DNA of 64,000 nt from the NCBI RefSeq assembly GCF_022900255.1, contig NZ_JALIRM010000001.1, forward strand, positions 124,001 to 188,000, in the 5' to 3' direction. Of the stretch, positions 8,265 to 15,755 are shown piece by piece (positions within the stretch are counted from its first letter, which is position 1; every line of letters starts with the position of its first letter). The DNA is from Lederbergia wuyishanensis. GTDB lineage: Bacteria > Bacillota > Bacilli > Bacillales > Bacillaceae_C. The notes beneath the pieces were generated by a model. That model was not told the origin of the DNA. It saw nothing but the letters and a program-made list of their open reading frames with translations, and did not search any database. Position numbers and translations under genes: made by a program.

Positions 8265-9650
8265 TTGTTTAAAAAAGTTTTATGCTTCATTTTTTCTACG
8301 TTTTTACTACTTTCTGCTATAAATGTTCATGCTGATGAACAAAAATCTTGGGAAGATGAAATTATTTATTCTTTAATGGTCGATCGATTTAATAATGGCG
8401 ATTATAACAATGATTTTGATGTCAATTTGACCGACCCTAATAGTTACCAAGGCGGAGATTTTAAAGGAATTAAAGATAAATTGGATTACTTAAAAGAGAT
8501 GGGATTTACGTCTATACAGCTTTCACCTATTTTTGACAATGAAGATGGTGGATACCATGGAGCGTGGATTAAGGATTATTATAATACGGATGAACATTTT
8601 GGTAGCATTGAAGAATTTAAACAATTAGTTGATTTTTTTCATAAAAACAATATGCGTATCATATTGGAATTTCCTATTCAAAAAGAAATGGGTACCGATG
8701 AAATCATTGATGTTGTAAAATGGTGGATTAATGAAACAAAAATTGATGGGTTTAAAATGACAAATATTAATGCAAAGCCTGTACTATTTTGGAAAGAGGT
8801 TCTTTCTGACATATCGAGCTTTAAGGATAATTTTTATTTATCAGGGGCTGCTAGTAACTTAAGTGAAGAAGAAATGAACGAATACAGTGAAGCAGGATTT
8901 ACTAGTATTTCTGATAGTTCTTTAGTAAGACCATTACGTGATGCCTACTCTAAAACAGATGTTTCCGCATCAGCATTGTTAAATTCGTACGGTCACTCCA
9001 CATCAGGATTAAGGGAAGCTTTTTTTGATAATCAGAATACAGATAGATACACAAGAGAAATGGTAAATAATAATACTTATCCTGTTACTAGATGGAAAGT
9101 AGCTCTTAGCTTCTTATATACGCAACCTGAGATTCCAGTTGTGTATTACGCAACAGAAATTGCAGTTAATGGTGGTGAATCACCAGATAATACTCCAATG
9201 ATGAATTTCAGAACAGATAAAGAGATTATTGATTATATTGCTGATTTGGGTAGAGTTCGAAATCATCAAAAGGCGTTGACTAGAGGTACGATGGAATTAT
9301 TGTACGAAAAAGACGGGATGACCGTTTTTAAACGTCAATTTAATTCAGAAATAGTAGTAGTTGCCATTAATAACACAAGTGCCGATCAAAGTGTTACCCT
9401 CCATGAGGATAAACTTGAGAGTAATAAAGAATTACGAGGATTACTTGGAACAGACTTAGTACGAGTTGATAATAATGGCAATTACAAAATCGCGATAGAG
9501 CGCGAATCAGCAGAAATTTATAAGTTAACAGAAAAAAGTGGATATAATATCCCATTCATCTTATCAATTTTTGTTGTGTTTGCAGCCTTTATTCTCTTTA
9601 TGTATATAACATGGAAACGCGGAAAGAAATTGAATCCAGAAGAAAAGTGA
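8265..9650 (+). CDS. Membrane-anchored alpha-amylase-fold (GH13) protein lacking catalytic residues
   Basis: 461 residues: signal peptide (FKKVLCFIFSTFLLLSA, cleavage near VHA-DEQ), a shortened GH13 TIM barrel, a C-terminal beta domain, and a membrane anchor (IPFILSIFVVFAAFILFMYI) with a basic tail. The fold is shown by IIYSLMVDRFNNGDYNND, YQGGDFKGIKDKLDYL and IPVVYYATEIAVNGGESPDN. The usual catalytic triad is missing: the beta-4 nucleophile site reads DGFKMTNIN (expected DGFRLD), the beta-5 acid site LSGAASN (expected GE), and the beta-7 site FDNQNTDR (expected DNHD). The loop after beta-3 is also much shortened. It starts with TTG behind an AGGAGG site and is probably cotranscribed with the EAL gene. 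Likely a surface-exposed glycan-binding or scaffold protein (inference). Confidence 0.85.
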   Translation: MFKKVLCFIFSTFLLLSAINVHADEQKSWEDEIIYSLMVDRFNNGDYNNDFDVNLTDPNSYQGGDFKGIKDKLDYLKEMGFTSIQLSPIFDNEDGGYHGAWIKDYYNTDEHFGSIEEFKQLVDFFHKNNMRIILEFPIQKEMGTDEIIDVVKWWINETKIDGFKMTNINAKPVLFWKEVLSDISSFKDNFYLSGAASNLSEEEMNEYSEAGFTSISDSSLVRPLRDAYSKTDVSASALLNSYGHSTSGLREAFFDNQNTDRYTREMVNNNTYPVTRWKVALSFLYTQPEIPVVYYATEIAVNGGESPDNTPMMNFRTDKEIIDYIADLGRVRNHQKALTRGTMELLYEKDGMTVFKRQFNSEIVVVAINNTSADQSVTLHEDKLESNKELRGLLGTDLVRVDNNGNYKIAIERESAEIYKLTEKSGYNIPFILSIFVVFAAFILFMYITWKRGKKLNPEEK

Positions 9651-9680
9651 AACCGTCAAGGCTTGACGGTTTCATTTTTT
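9650..9680 (+). terminator. Terminator after the amylase-fold gene
   Basis: AAACCGTCAAG paired with CTTGACGGTTT around a 1-nt gap, followed by CATTTTTT. Confidence 0.85.
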
Positions 9681-9826
9681 TAGGTAGTTAACTTAGGCTT
9701 TCACTGTCTAAATTTTGACACTATCAGTAGGAGTTCAAAAATGAGAACCTGCTTTAAGGAAGGAGTATGAAATCCTTCCAGGAACAATTGCTTGTCGCTT
9801 AAGTTATGCACCTTTCACTTTTCTAG

Positions 9827-10687
9827 TTAGCCATTAATGACCTCTCCGCCATTAATGTGAAGCATTTGGCCAGTAACATAACTGGAATCATCGGATGCTA
9901 GGTAAACATAACCAGGACCTAATTCAGAAGGTTGTCCAGGACGACCTAATGGTTGGGTTCCACCAAATTTACTAACCTTCTCTGCATCAAATGTAGCTGG
10001 GATAAGTGGTGTCCAGATAGGACCAGGTGCTACACCATTTACGCGAATTCTTTGTGCTGCGAGTGATTTTGATAGTGATCTTGTAAATGAAACGATCGCA
10101 CCTTTTGTCGCTGAATAGTCTAATAATTCTGGGCTTCCCGCATATGCAGTGATTGATGCTGTATTAATGATGGAGCTCCCTGCTTTTAAATGGGGGAGAG
10201 CAGCTTTTGTTAGAAAAAAATACGCATATATATTTGTACGGAATGTTTTTTCAAGTTGAGATTCGGTAATGTCTAATAGACTTTTTTGAGGATGTTGTTC
10301 CGCAGCATTATTTACAAGAATGTCAATTTTTCCAAATTCCTCCATCACTTGTTGTATTACATGTATACAATGCTGTTCTTGACCTACATCTCCTCGGATT
10401 AATTTACATTTTCGGCCCTCTTTTTCAACAAGTGCTTTTGTATTTTCTGCATCTTGCTCCTCTTCAAGGTAACAAATAACAATATCTGCACCTTCCTTAG
10501 CAAAGTGCAGAACAACAGACTTTCCAATGCCGCTATCACCACCTGTTACGATAGCAACTTTTCCCTCTAGCTTTCCACTGCCTTTATAAGATGGTTTAAT
10601 TGATTCTGGCTCAGGGTTCATTAACGTTTCGAGACCGGGTTGCTGTACTTGTTTTTGCTTAGGCATCGTTTGTTTCTCATTATTCAT
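9827..10687 (-). CDS. SDR family oxidoreductase, YhdF/YhxC/YdaD-like
   Basis: A 286-residue short-chain dehydrogenase with the longer N-terminal tail seen in the Bacillus general-stress SDRs (YdaD, YhdF, YhxC). The NAD(P) motif is TGGDSGIGKS, NNAAEQHPQ is the NNAG-type motif, the catalytic Ser is in NTASITAY, and Tyr-x-x-x-Lys is YSATK. The substrate is not known. The C-terminal MLHINGGEVING is standard. It is transcribed leftwards from beyond the yajQ terminator and starts behind an AGGAGTGAT site. Confidence 0.9.
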   Translation of the reverse strand: MNNEKQTMPKQKQVQQPGLETLMNPEPESIKPSYKGSGKLEGKVAIVTGGDSGIGKSVVLHFAKEGADIVICYLEEEQDAENTKALVEKEGRKCKLIRGDVGQEQHCIHVIQQVMEEFGKIDILVNNAAEQHPQKSLLDITESQLEKTFRTNIYAYFFLTKAALPHLKAGSSIINTASITAYAGSPELLDYSATKGAIVSFTRSLSKSLAAQRIRVNGVAPGPIWTPLIPATFDAEKVSKFGGTQPLGRPGQPSELGPGYVYLASDDSSYVTGQMLHINGGEVING

Positions 10688-10710
10688 GTGATCACTCCTA
10701 AAAAGATTGA

Positions 10711-10754
10711 TAAAAATAAAGAACGGATATATACATTGATATACCCGTCCACTT
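10711..10754 (-). terminator. Terminator after yajQ
   Basis: On the minus strand ACGGGTATAT pairs with ATATATCCGT around a short loop and is followed by TCTTTATTTTT. It separates yajQ from the downstream SDR gene. Confidence 0.7.
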
Positions 10755-10765
10755 GTTTTTTATTC

Positions 10766-11257
10766 TTATCTATAATTTACAAATTGTACATCTATCGAGA
10801 GATCTGCAGAACGGATACTATTAATGATCTGTTGCAAATCATCTCGATTTTTGCCAGTAACTCTAATTTGGTCGTCTTGAACCTGGCTCTTTACTTTTAA
10901 TCCACTATTTTTAATGAGAGTGTTAATTTTTTTAGCGTTTTCTTTATCAATGCCTTGAACAATTTTCGCACGTTGACGTACAGTTCCACCAAATGCATTT
11001 TCCATTTTTCCATAATCCAGATTTTTAACTGGTACTTCACGCCGTATTAATTTTCCAATCAACACGTCTTTAAGTTGTGACATTTTAAATTCATCATCAG
11101 AAATAAGAACAAGTTCTTCATTTTCAAGTTTAATGTCACTTTTGCTGCCTTTAAAATCATACCGATTTTGGATTTCTTTCAAGGCAATATTAATTGCATT
11201 AGTGACTTCTGACATATCGACTTTAGAGACAATATCAAAAGAGTTTTCCTTAGCCAT
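10766..11257 (-). CDS. yajQ: YajQ family nucleotide-binding protein
   Basis: A 163-residue UPF0234/YajQ protein. [20 protein letters not shown] at the N-terminus, [11 protein letters not shown] in the middle and [20 protein letters not shown] at the end are diagnostic. Members of this family are described as c-di-GMP-binding effectors in other bacteria; whether that holds here is unknown, but an EAL protein is encoded about 3 kb away. The B. subtilis counterpart is YitK. RBS AGGTAGAAAATG-type. Followed by a terminator. Confidence 0.93.
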   Translation of the reverse strand: MAKENSFDIVSKVDMSEVTNAINIALKEIQNRYDFKGSKSDIKLENEELVLISDDEFKMSQLKDVLIGKLIRREVPVKNLDYGKMENAFGGTVRQRAKIVQGIDKENAKKINTLIKNSGLKVKSQVQDDQIRVTGKNRDDLQQIINSIRSADLSIDVQFVNYR

Positions 11258-11343
11258 TTTCTACCTCCGTTGCACCATTTTCCACCATTATAGTTGATTT
11301 GCAACGTTCCAACAAGACTATAGAAAAACAGCTAATCAAAGTA

Positions 11344-11478
11344 TTATAGGTGATCTGTTTTTTTAGAGTATTTGTCTTTACCTTCCTGGAGATTCTTTTC
11401 TCTTAAAAGGTTCTTTTCTTCGCGTGCAGCTTGATTGTCTCTTGGCTTTTTATCATTATCAGATGTATTGTAGCGCAT
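11344..11478 (-). CDS. Small hydrophilic protein (44 aa), unknown function
   Basis: A 44-residue ORF behind a very good Shine-Dalgarno site (GAAAGGAG, 6-7 bp spacing). The product starts MRYNTSDNDKKPRDNQ and ends YSKKTDHL; it is highly charged, lacks hydrophobic segments and Cys, and is likely helical in the middle (AAREEKNLLREKNLQ). I think it belongs to the class of short Bacillus proteins of unknown function (possibly DUF3941), but I cannot verify this. It lies alone between yajQ and the DegV gene. Confidence 0.6.
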   Translation of the reverse strand: MRYNTSDNDKKPRDNQAAREEKNLLREKNLQEGKDKYSKKTDHL

Positions 11479-11543
11479 TATATTTTCTCCTTTCAATAGG
11501 GGATTTATTAAATAGTAGTATCTCCCACTATTAGAGAAAAATA

Positions 11544-12404
11544 TTATGCTTGTTTTTCATTTAAGAAAAAAATGGCCAATGTCCCTGGACCTGCATGAGC
11601 GGCAATAACAGAACCAATAATATTAATGTAAAAGTTCTTTGTTCCAAATCGATCTTCAATCATCTTTTTTACTTCAAGAGCTGTTATTTCATCATCACCG
11701 TGACTAATCCCTATTGTCTGGTTACTTAGATCGACGCCTCTTTCTTCCATCACGTCTAGAATTCTCTTAATGAGTTTTTTCTTTCCTCGAATTTTTTCGA
11801 TTGGTACGAGTTTACCATCTTCAACATGTAATAGAGGTTTTATATTTAACAATCCGCCCAGAAAAGCGGATGCTTTAGAAAGTCGGCCACCTCTAGCAAG
11901 GAAATCTAAATCTTCAACTGTAAATAAATGTTCCATATGTTGGCTTTTGAATGTGATATTCTTAATTAATTCTTCTTTTGTAGTACCTTTTTTAATTTGT
12001 TCAACAGCAGACATAACGGTTAATCCATAACCAAGAGAAACACATTTTGAATCAATGATTGTTAAATCTAAACTAGGGTATTCTTCTAGTACTTGATCAC
12101 GAATCATAACGGATGTTTGATATGTTCCTGAGAGCTCTGAAGACAAGGCTATATAGAGTCCTGATTCACCAGACTTTGCTAAGTTCGTAAATAATTCTTC
12201 AAATTGTTGTGGTGAAGCCTGCGATGTTTTTGGCATTTTTCCTGCACGAATTTCTTCGTATACCTTTACCGGTTGAATCGTTAGCAAATCTTTATACTCA
12301 TCGTTATCAATATGTACTTGTAGTGGGATTAATTGAACATCATGTTCTTGAAAAAAAGATAATGGCAAGTCTGATGCGCTATCTGCAAATAGTTTAATTG
12401 ACAT
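11544..12404 (-). CDS. DegV family fatty-acid-binding protein (YitS-like)
   Basis: A 286-residue DegV/FakB-type protein: IKLFADSASDLP at the N-terminus, KTSQASPQQF, the loop ALSSELSGTYQT, and ARGGRLSKASAFLGGLLNIKPLL. DegV proteins bind a fatty acid and present it to the FakA kinase for phospholipid synthesis; FakA is not in this window. The position next to yitT corresponds to yitS in B. subtilis. An AAGAGGTGAATTTTT site precedes the ATG. Confidence 0.93.
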   Translation of the reverse strand: MSIKLFADSASDLPLSFFQEHDVQLIPLQVHIDNDEYKDLLTIQPVKVYEEIRAGKMPKTSQASPQQFEELFTNLAKSGESGLYIALSSELSGTYQTSVMIRDQVLEEYPSLDLTIIDSKCVSLGYGLTVMSAVEQIKKGTTKEELIKNITFKSQHMEHLFTVEDLDFLARGGRLSKASAFLGGLLNIKPLLHVEDGKLVPIEKIRGKKKLIKRILDVMEERGVDLSNQTIGISHGDDEITALEVKKMIEDRFGTKNFYINIIGSVIAAHAGPGTLAIFFLNEKQA

Positions 12405-12540
12405 AAAAATTCACCTCTTGTGGGAAAATAATGTTAAATTTTTTGGGTATATATTATTCAGAAAATTATTCCATATTTTTAGTGTACCGAGTTTATATGA
12501 AAAGTACAATCGTTTATAGGAAAAAAGAAGGAGGGGATGG

Positions 12541-13404
12541 TTGTTGGTGAAAAAACAATTTTCTCTTAGGACTCATACAAAAATTTTTGTAGTTGTGTTA
12601 ATCGGTGCTTTTTTAAATGCCGTTGCATTAAATTATTTTTTAATCCCAGCAGGTGTTTATGCAAGTGGTGTAACAGGAGCAGCTCAGCTAGTTTCAAATA
12701 TTTTATCTGATTTTACACCTATTCACATATCGACTGGAATACTAATATTACTATTCAATTTGCCGGTAGTCATTTTGGGCTGGCTTAAAGTAGGTAAATC
12801 TTTCACAATGTATAGCTTTATTTCAGTTTTGTTAATGAGTATTTTTTTAGAGGTTCTTCCAGTCATAGCAAAAACAAATGATATATTACTCTATGCAGTT
12901 TTTGGAGGGGTGATTGCAGCTGTCGGAATCGGTATTACATTAAGAGTTGGAGCTTCAACAGGAGGATTAGATATAATTGCGATGGTTCTTTCACGTATGA
13001 AGGATAAGCCAGTAGGGATCTATTTCTTTATCATTAATGCAATTATTATCGCTACAGCTGGAGCAATATATGGTTGGGATAAGGCGCTTTATACATTAGT
13101 TTCGCTATATGCATCTACTAGGGTAATTGATGCAATACATACAAGGCATCAGAAATTGACAGCAATGATTGTTACGAAAAAGTCTGCTGAACTAAAGGAA
13201 GCAATCCATGCTCGTATGGTAAGGGGAATAACAGTCGTACCAGCAAAAGGCGCTTTTTCTAATGAACAAAAGGAAATGATGATGATTGTAATTACACGTT
13301 ATGAATTATACGAACTCGAACTAATTGTTAAAAAGGTTGATCCGAAAGCTTTTACAAATATTGTTCAAACAACTGCTGTTTTTGGTTTTTTTAGAAAAGA
13401 TTAA
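12541..13404 (+). CDS. yitT: YitT family membrane protein (DUF161 + DUF2179)
   Basis: A 287-residue protein with an N-terminal six-helix membrane part (IFVVVLIGAFLNAVALNYFL; ASGVTGAAQLVSNIL; GIGITLRVGASTGGLDIIAM) and a C-terminal DUF2179 cytoplasmic domain (MIVTKKSAELKEAIHARMVRGITVV ... VITRYELYELELIVKKVDP). The transported substrate is unknown. Start is TTG at 12541 behind GGAGGGGA; TTG at 12544 or GTG at 12547 are possible. It ends before a bidirectional hairpin. Confidence 0.92.
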   Translation: MLVKKQFSLRTHTKIFVVVLIGAFLNAVALNYFLIPAGVYASGVTGAAQLVSNILSDFTPIHISTGILILLFNLPVVILGWLKVGKSFTMYSFISVLLMSIFLEVLPVIAKTNDILLYAVFGGVIAAVGIGITLRVGASTGGLDIIAMVLSRMKDKPVGIYFFIINAIIIATAGAIYGWDKALYTLVSLYASTRVIDAIHTRHQKLTAMIVTKKSAELKEAIHARMVRGITVVPAKGAFSNEQKEMMMIVITRYELYELELIVKKVDPKAFTNIVQTTAVFGFFRKD

Positions 13405-13548
13405 TAACATAGCCCGAGGCGATATTCTTGAGGAAGGAACATTTATAGTTCAATTTTTGGATGCTTTTTTTACTGAGATAGATTGGCACAAAGATTTGGA
13501 ACCATTGAGGGGTGACGGGAATTATTCCTAAATAAATATAGCATGAAT

Positions 13549-13573
13549 AAAACGGGAGAAGGACTCCCGTTTT
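13549..13573. terminator. Bidirectional terminator between yitT and the DUF3813-type gene
   Basis: AAAACGGGAG and CTCCCGTTTT pair perfectly around a 5-nt loop, giving T-runs in both directions. Confidence 0.85.
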
Positions 13574-13578
13574 GAATG

Positions 13579-13779
13579 TTATTGAAGACGATCAAGTACC
13601 TTTTGAAATTCACGAAGTTGCTCTTGCTCGGCGAACGTCGAATTGGCATAGGCAGAGGAAAGGGCGTTCTTCGCTACTTGTAAGGCACTTTCCTTTTCGT
13701 CTGTGGAACCTCCTGTTAGGAAGAGTTCTTCTGCGTGTTCAACAAAATCCCGAGCTTCCTGGAATAATCTGTTTCCCAC
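13579..13779 (-). CDS. DUF3813-type small protein (66 aa)
   Basis: A 66-residue helical protein, MGNRLFQEARDFVEHAEELF followed by EKESALQVAKNALSSAYA and EQEQLREFQKVLDRLQ. I read this as the Bacillus-specific DUF3813 family. Start is GTG at 13779 with AGGAGG about 10 bp upstream. No function known. It follows another tiny gene by 13 bp, probably as one transcript. Confidence 0.7.
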   Translation of the reverse strand: MGNRLFQEARDFVEHAEELFLTGGSTDEKESALQVAKNALSSAYANSTFAEQEQLREFQKVLDRLQ

Positions 13780-13792
13780 TACTCACTACCTC

Positions 13793-13918
13793 CTAGAGAT
13801 TCCTCATTTTATTTTCCGCTTCCTCTAAGGTTGATCTGTATGGAAAACGTTCTGCATGTTTTTCTATTGAATTCTTACCATGTATGATAAAACGTTTTGA
13901 TTTACTCTTTTTACCCAC
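13793..13918 (-). CDS. Small basic protein (41 aa), unknown function
   Basis: A 41-codon GTG-started ORF: MGKKSKSKRFIIHGKNSIEK, then HAERFPYRSTLEEAENKM. An AGGAGTGAT site lies 5-6 bp upstream. The Lys-rich start and short length resemble small Bacillus spore or ribosome-associated proteins, but I do not recognise the family. Its stop is 13 bp before the DUF3813-type gene, whose Shine-Dalgarno site overlaps its end. Confidence 0.6.
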   Translation of the reverse strand: MGKKSKSKRFIIHGKNSIEKHAERFPYRSTLEEAENKMRNL

Positions 13919-14060
13919 ACGTATCACTCCTCATTAGAATTGGAAAGGGAACGTTTACTTACGTTCTATCGTATTATTTGTAATTTGGTTGTTAAAAACA
14001 CGTGAAAGATATGGTAGTTCTAAGCTCATTTTTTGAAATTCCCAAAAAAGGAGTGCTAAT

Positions 14061-14126
14061 ATGTTATATGAAGGCTGTTTTTATGAAGGACACAGCTCTT
14101 TTCTCATCAGAGTAACTAAGTGTTGA
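14061..14126 (+). CDS. Possible 21-aa peptide
   Basis: ATG preceded by AAAAAAGGAG at 7-8 bp opens a 21-codon frame (MLYEGCFYEGHSSFLIRVTK, Cys, stop). The ribosome site is strong but nothing else supports it. It could be a leader peptide or chance. Confidence 0.25.
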   Translation: MLYEGCFYEGHSSFLIRVTKC

Positions 14127-14218
14127 GCTTCATCTGATAATTTCAATTAATATAAAATAGCAACAATGTTTAAGAAAAGAGCATATGTGAAAGAAAAAAG
14201 GGAAAAGGGGATAGCATC

Positions 14219-14989
14219 GTGATTGAAATTAGAAAAGAACAAGTAAATGATATTCCGTTACTACATGTAGTAAGAAACGGAAATGAAGAACAGATGCTAC
14301 CGCTTATTATATTTGTCCATGGATTTACTTCTGCTAAAGAACATAACCTTCATTTTGCTTATCTCTTAGCGGATAAAGGATTTCGTGTTCTCCTACCTGA
14401 AGCCATGTTTCATGGTGAAAGAAATAATGGAAGAAATGATGATACAATAATGTATCATTTTTGGGATATCGTTATGAACACGATTTCCGAATTGGAGGAA
14501 ATAAAAGCCGATTTTGTTAGAAGAAGGTTAGCAGATTCTGAAAAAATTGGCTTAGCCGGCACTTCGATGGGCGGTATTATTACATTAGGTGCTCTTACAC
14601 AATATGAGTGGGTTAAGACAGCCGTATCCTTAATGGGAAGTCCTCATTATGTGGCATTTGCAAAAGCGCAAATTGACCAACTTAAAAAATCAAATCCAAG
14701 CTTGTCTTTGCCAGAAGAAGAGTTAGAAAAAATGTATGAAGGATTGAAAAAATATGATTTAAGTAATCAGCCGGAAAAACTTCGGGGAAGACCAATAATG
14801 TTTTGGCATGGAAAAAAAGATCCAGTAGTTCCTTTTCAGCCTACATATAATTTTTATCAAAATATTAAAACGGATTATGAAAAAAATCCGTTCAATTTGA
14901 AATTTATTGTTGAAAATGAAGCCGATCATAAAGTAAGCAGGGAAGGGCTATTACAAACAGTGGATTGGTTTGAAAAGCACTTATTATAA
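14219..14989 (+). CDS. yitV: Alpha/beta hydrolase, YitV-like esterase
   Basis: A 256-residue alpha/beta hydrolase. The oxyanion region is FVHGFTSAKEHN, the nucleophile elbow is GTSMGG, the acid is the Asp of HGKKDPVVPF and the catalytic His is in EADHKVS. No signal peptide, so it acts in the cytoplasm; the substrate is unknown. B. subtilis YitV has the same length and the same neighbours (yitT, yitW). GTG start chosen at 14219 after AAAAGGGGATAG. Confidence 0.88.
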   Translation: MIEIRKEQVNDIPLLHVVRNGNEEQMLPLIIFVHGFTSAKEHNLHFAYLLADKGFRVLLPEAMFHGERNNGRNDDTIMYHFWDIVMNTISELEEIKADFVRRRLADSEKIGLAGTSMGGIITLGALTQYEWVKTAVSLMGSPHYVAFAKAQIDQLKKSNPSLSLPEEELEKMYEGLKKYDLSNQPEKLRGRPIMFWHGKKDPVVPFQPTYNFYQNIKTDYEKNPFNLKFIVENEADHKVSREGLLQTVDWFEKHLL

Positions 14990-15175
14990 ATAGCATATAG
15001 GACAAATTGGTGTTAGCGTGGTGCCTTTATCCACAATTAGCGTATATTGGTCAAACTATTTGATATTGTGAAGCCCTCTGTCCAACATAAAGTATTTGAC
15101 GCATCATTTGCTAATGTGAATCTTTTGTACAAAATAAAGTGTATATAAGACAAACCTTTTGTTAGTTTAATCCTA
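14985..15175. repeat. Array of four degenerate ~50-bp units
   Basis: The intergenic stretch between yitV and yitW is built from about four diverged copies of one unit, with periods of roughly 47, 51 and 47 bp. Shared landmarks are a CCACAAT/CCAACAT/ACAAAAT start (15031, 15082, 15129), then AGCGTAT/AAGTATT/AAGTGTAT, then TGGTCAAAC/AGGACAAAT/AAGACAAAC, a TTTG-TA-T run, and GTGAAGCC/GTGAATCT. The first copy overlaps the yitV stop. No gene is visible in it. Confidence 0.5.
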
Positions 15176-15335
15176 ATGTTTTTACGTGGTAAATCGAAAT
15201 TGTTAACACCATATATTGACAGAGTCTAATACACAAAAACATTGTTAATATAATAAGTTCATTTCAGTTTGTTTTTTTTTCATGTTTGGTATGATAGTAA
15301 GGGAAGCATTTTATTTCGTGAAGGAGTGTGTTGAA

Positions 15336-15644
15336 ATGGATGAGGCTTTGAAGGAAAATATTTACGGCGCTCTTGAGCAAGTGATCGACCCTGAATTGGG
15401 TATTGATATAGTAAACCTAGGTCTAGTTTATGATGTAGACCTTAACGATGAGGGCGTTGCAAAAGTGACGATGACGCTTACTTCTATGGGCTGCCCACTG
15501 GCTCCAATAATTGTCGATCAAGTACAAGCTGCACTTGCAGATATTCCTGAGGTTAAACAAACAGAAGTTGACATTGTTTGGAATCCGCCGTGGACAAAAG
15601 ACAAAATGTCACGATATGCTAAAATTGCACTTGGCGTAACATGA
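15336..15644 (+). CDS. yitW: DUF59/MIP18 family iron-sulfur maturation factor, YitW/SufT-like
   Basis: A 102-residue DUF59 protein: VIDPELGIDIVNLGLVYDV, the conserved Cys in TLTSMGCPLAPII, and EVDIVWNPPWTKDKMS at the C-terminus. Relatives assist Fe-S cluster assembly or delivery. I start it at 15336 (AAGGAGTG upstream) and not at the in-frame ATG at 15282, since the family N-terminus is at MDEALKENIY. It ends with a terminator before clpB. Confidence 0.93.
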   Translation: MDEALKENIYGALEQVIDPELGIDIVNLGLVYDVDLNDEGVAKVTMTLTSMGCPLAPIIVDQVQAALADIPEVKQTEVDIVWNPPWTKDKMSRYAKIALGVT

Positions 15645-15678
15645 TAAAGGAACGCCGTTATTAAGTACCCACATTTAA

Positions 15679-15724
15679 AAAATAGCGGAATGCTCCTTTT
15701 CATAAGAAGCTTTCCGCTATTTTT
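15679..15724 (+). terminator. Terminator between yitW and clpB
   Basis: AATAGCGGAA pairs with TTCCGCTATT across a 21-nt loop; T-run follows. The hairpin lies only ~30 bp before the clpB start, so clpB either has a promoter within or is partly read through. Confidence 0.75.
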
Positions 15725-15755
15725 ACATATGTTTTCAACTAAGGAGATGATTTCA

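Noticed and set aside
9767-9802. 11-codon frame behind GGAAGGAG
   Set aside because: The apparent ribosome site is one arm of a perfect 7-bp hairpin (GGAAGGA/TCCTTCC); no further support.
13405-13531. Continuation frame NIARGDILEEGTF... after yitT
   Set aside because: It is only the tail of a frame that overlaps yitT out of phase and has no start or ribosome site of its own.
15049-15065. Possible CtsR operator (GGTCAAA) upstream of clpB
   Set aside because: Only one heptad is present; the following TTTGA is inverted instead of a direct repeat, and it is within the repeat array 700 bp from clpB.
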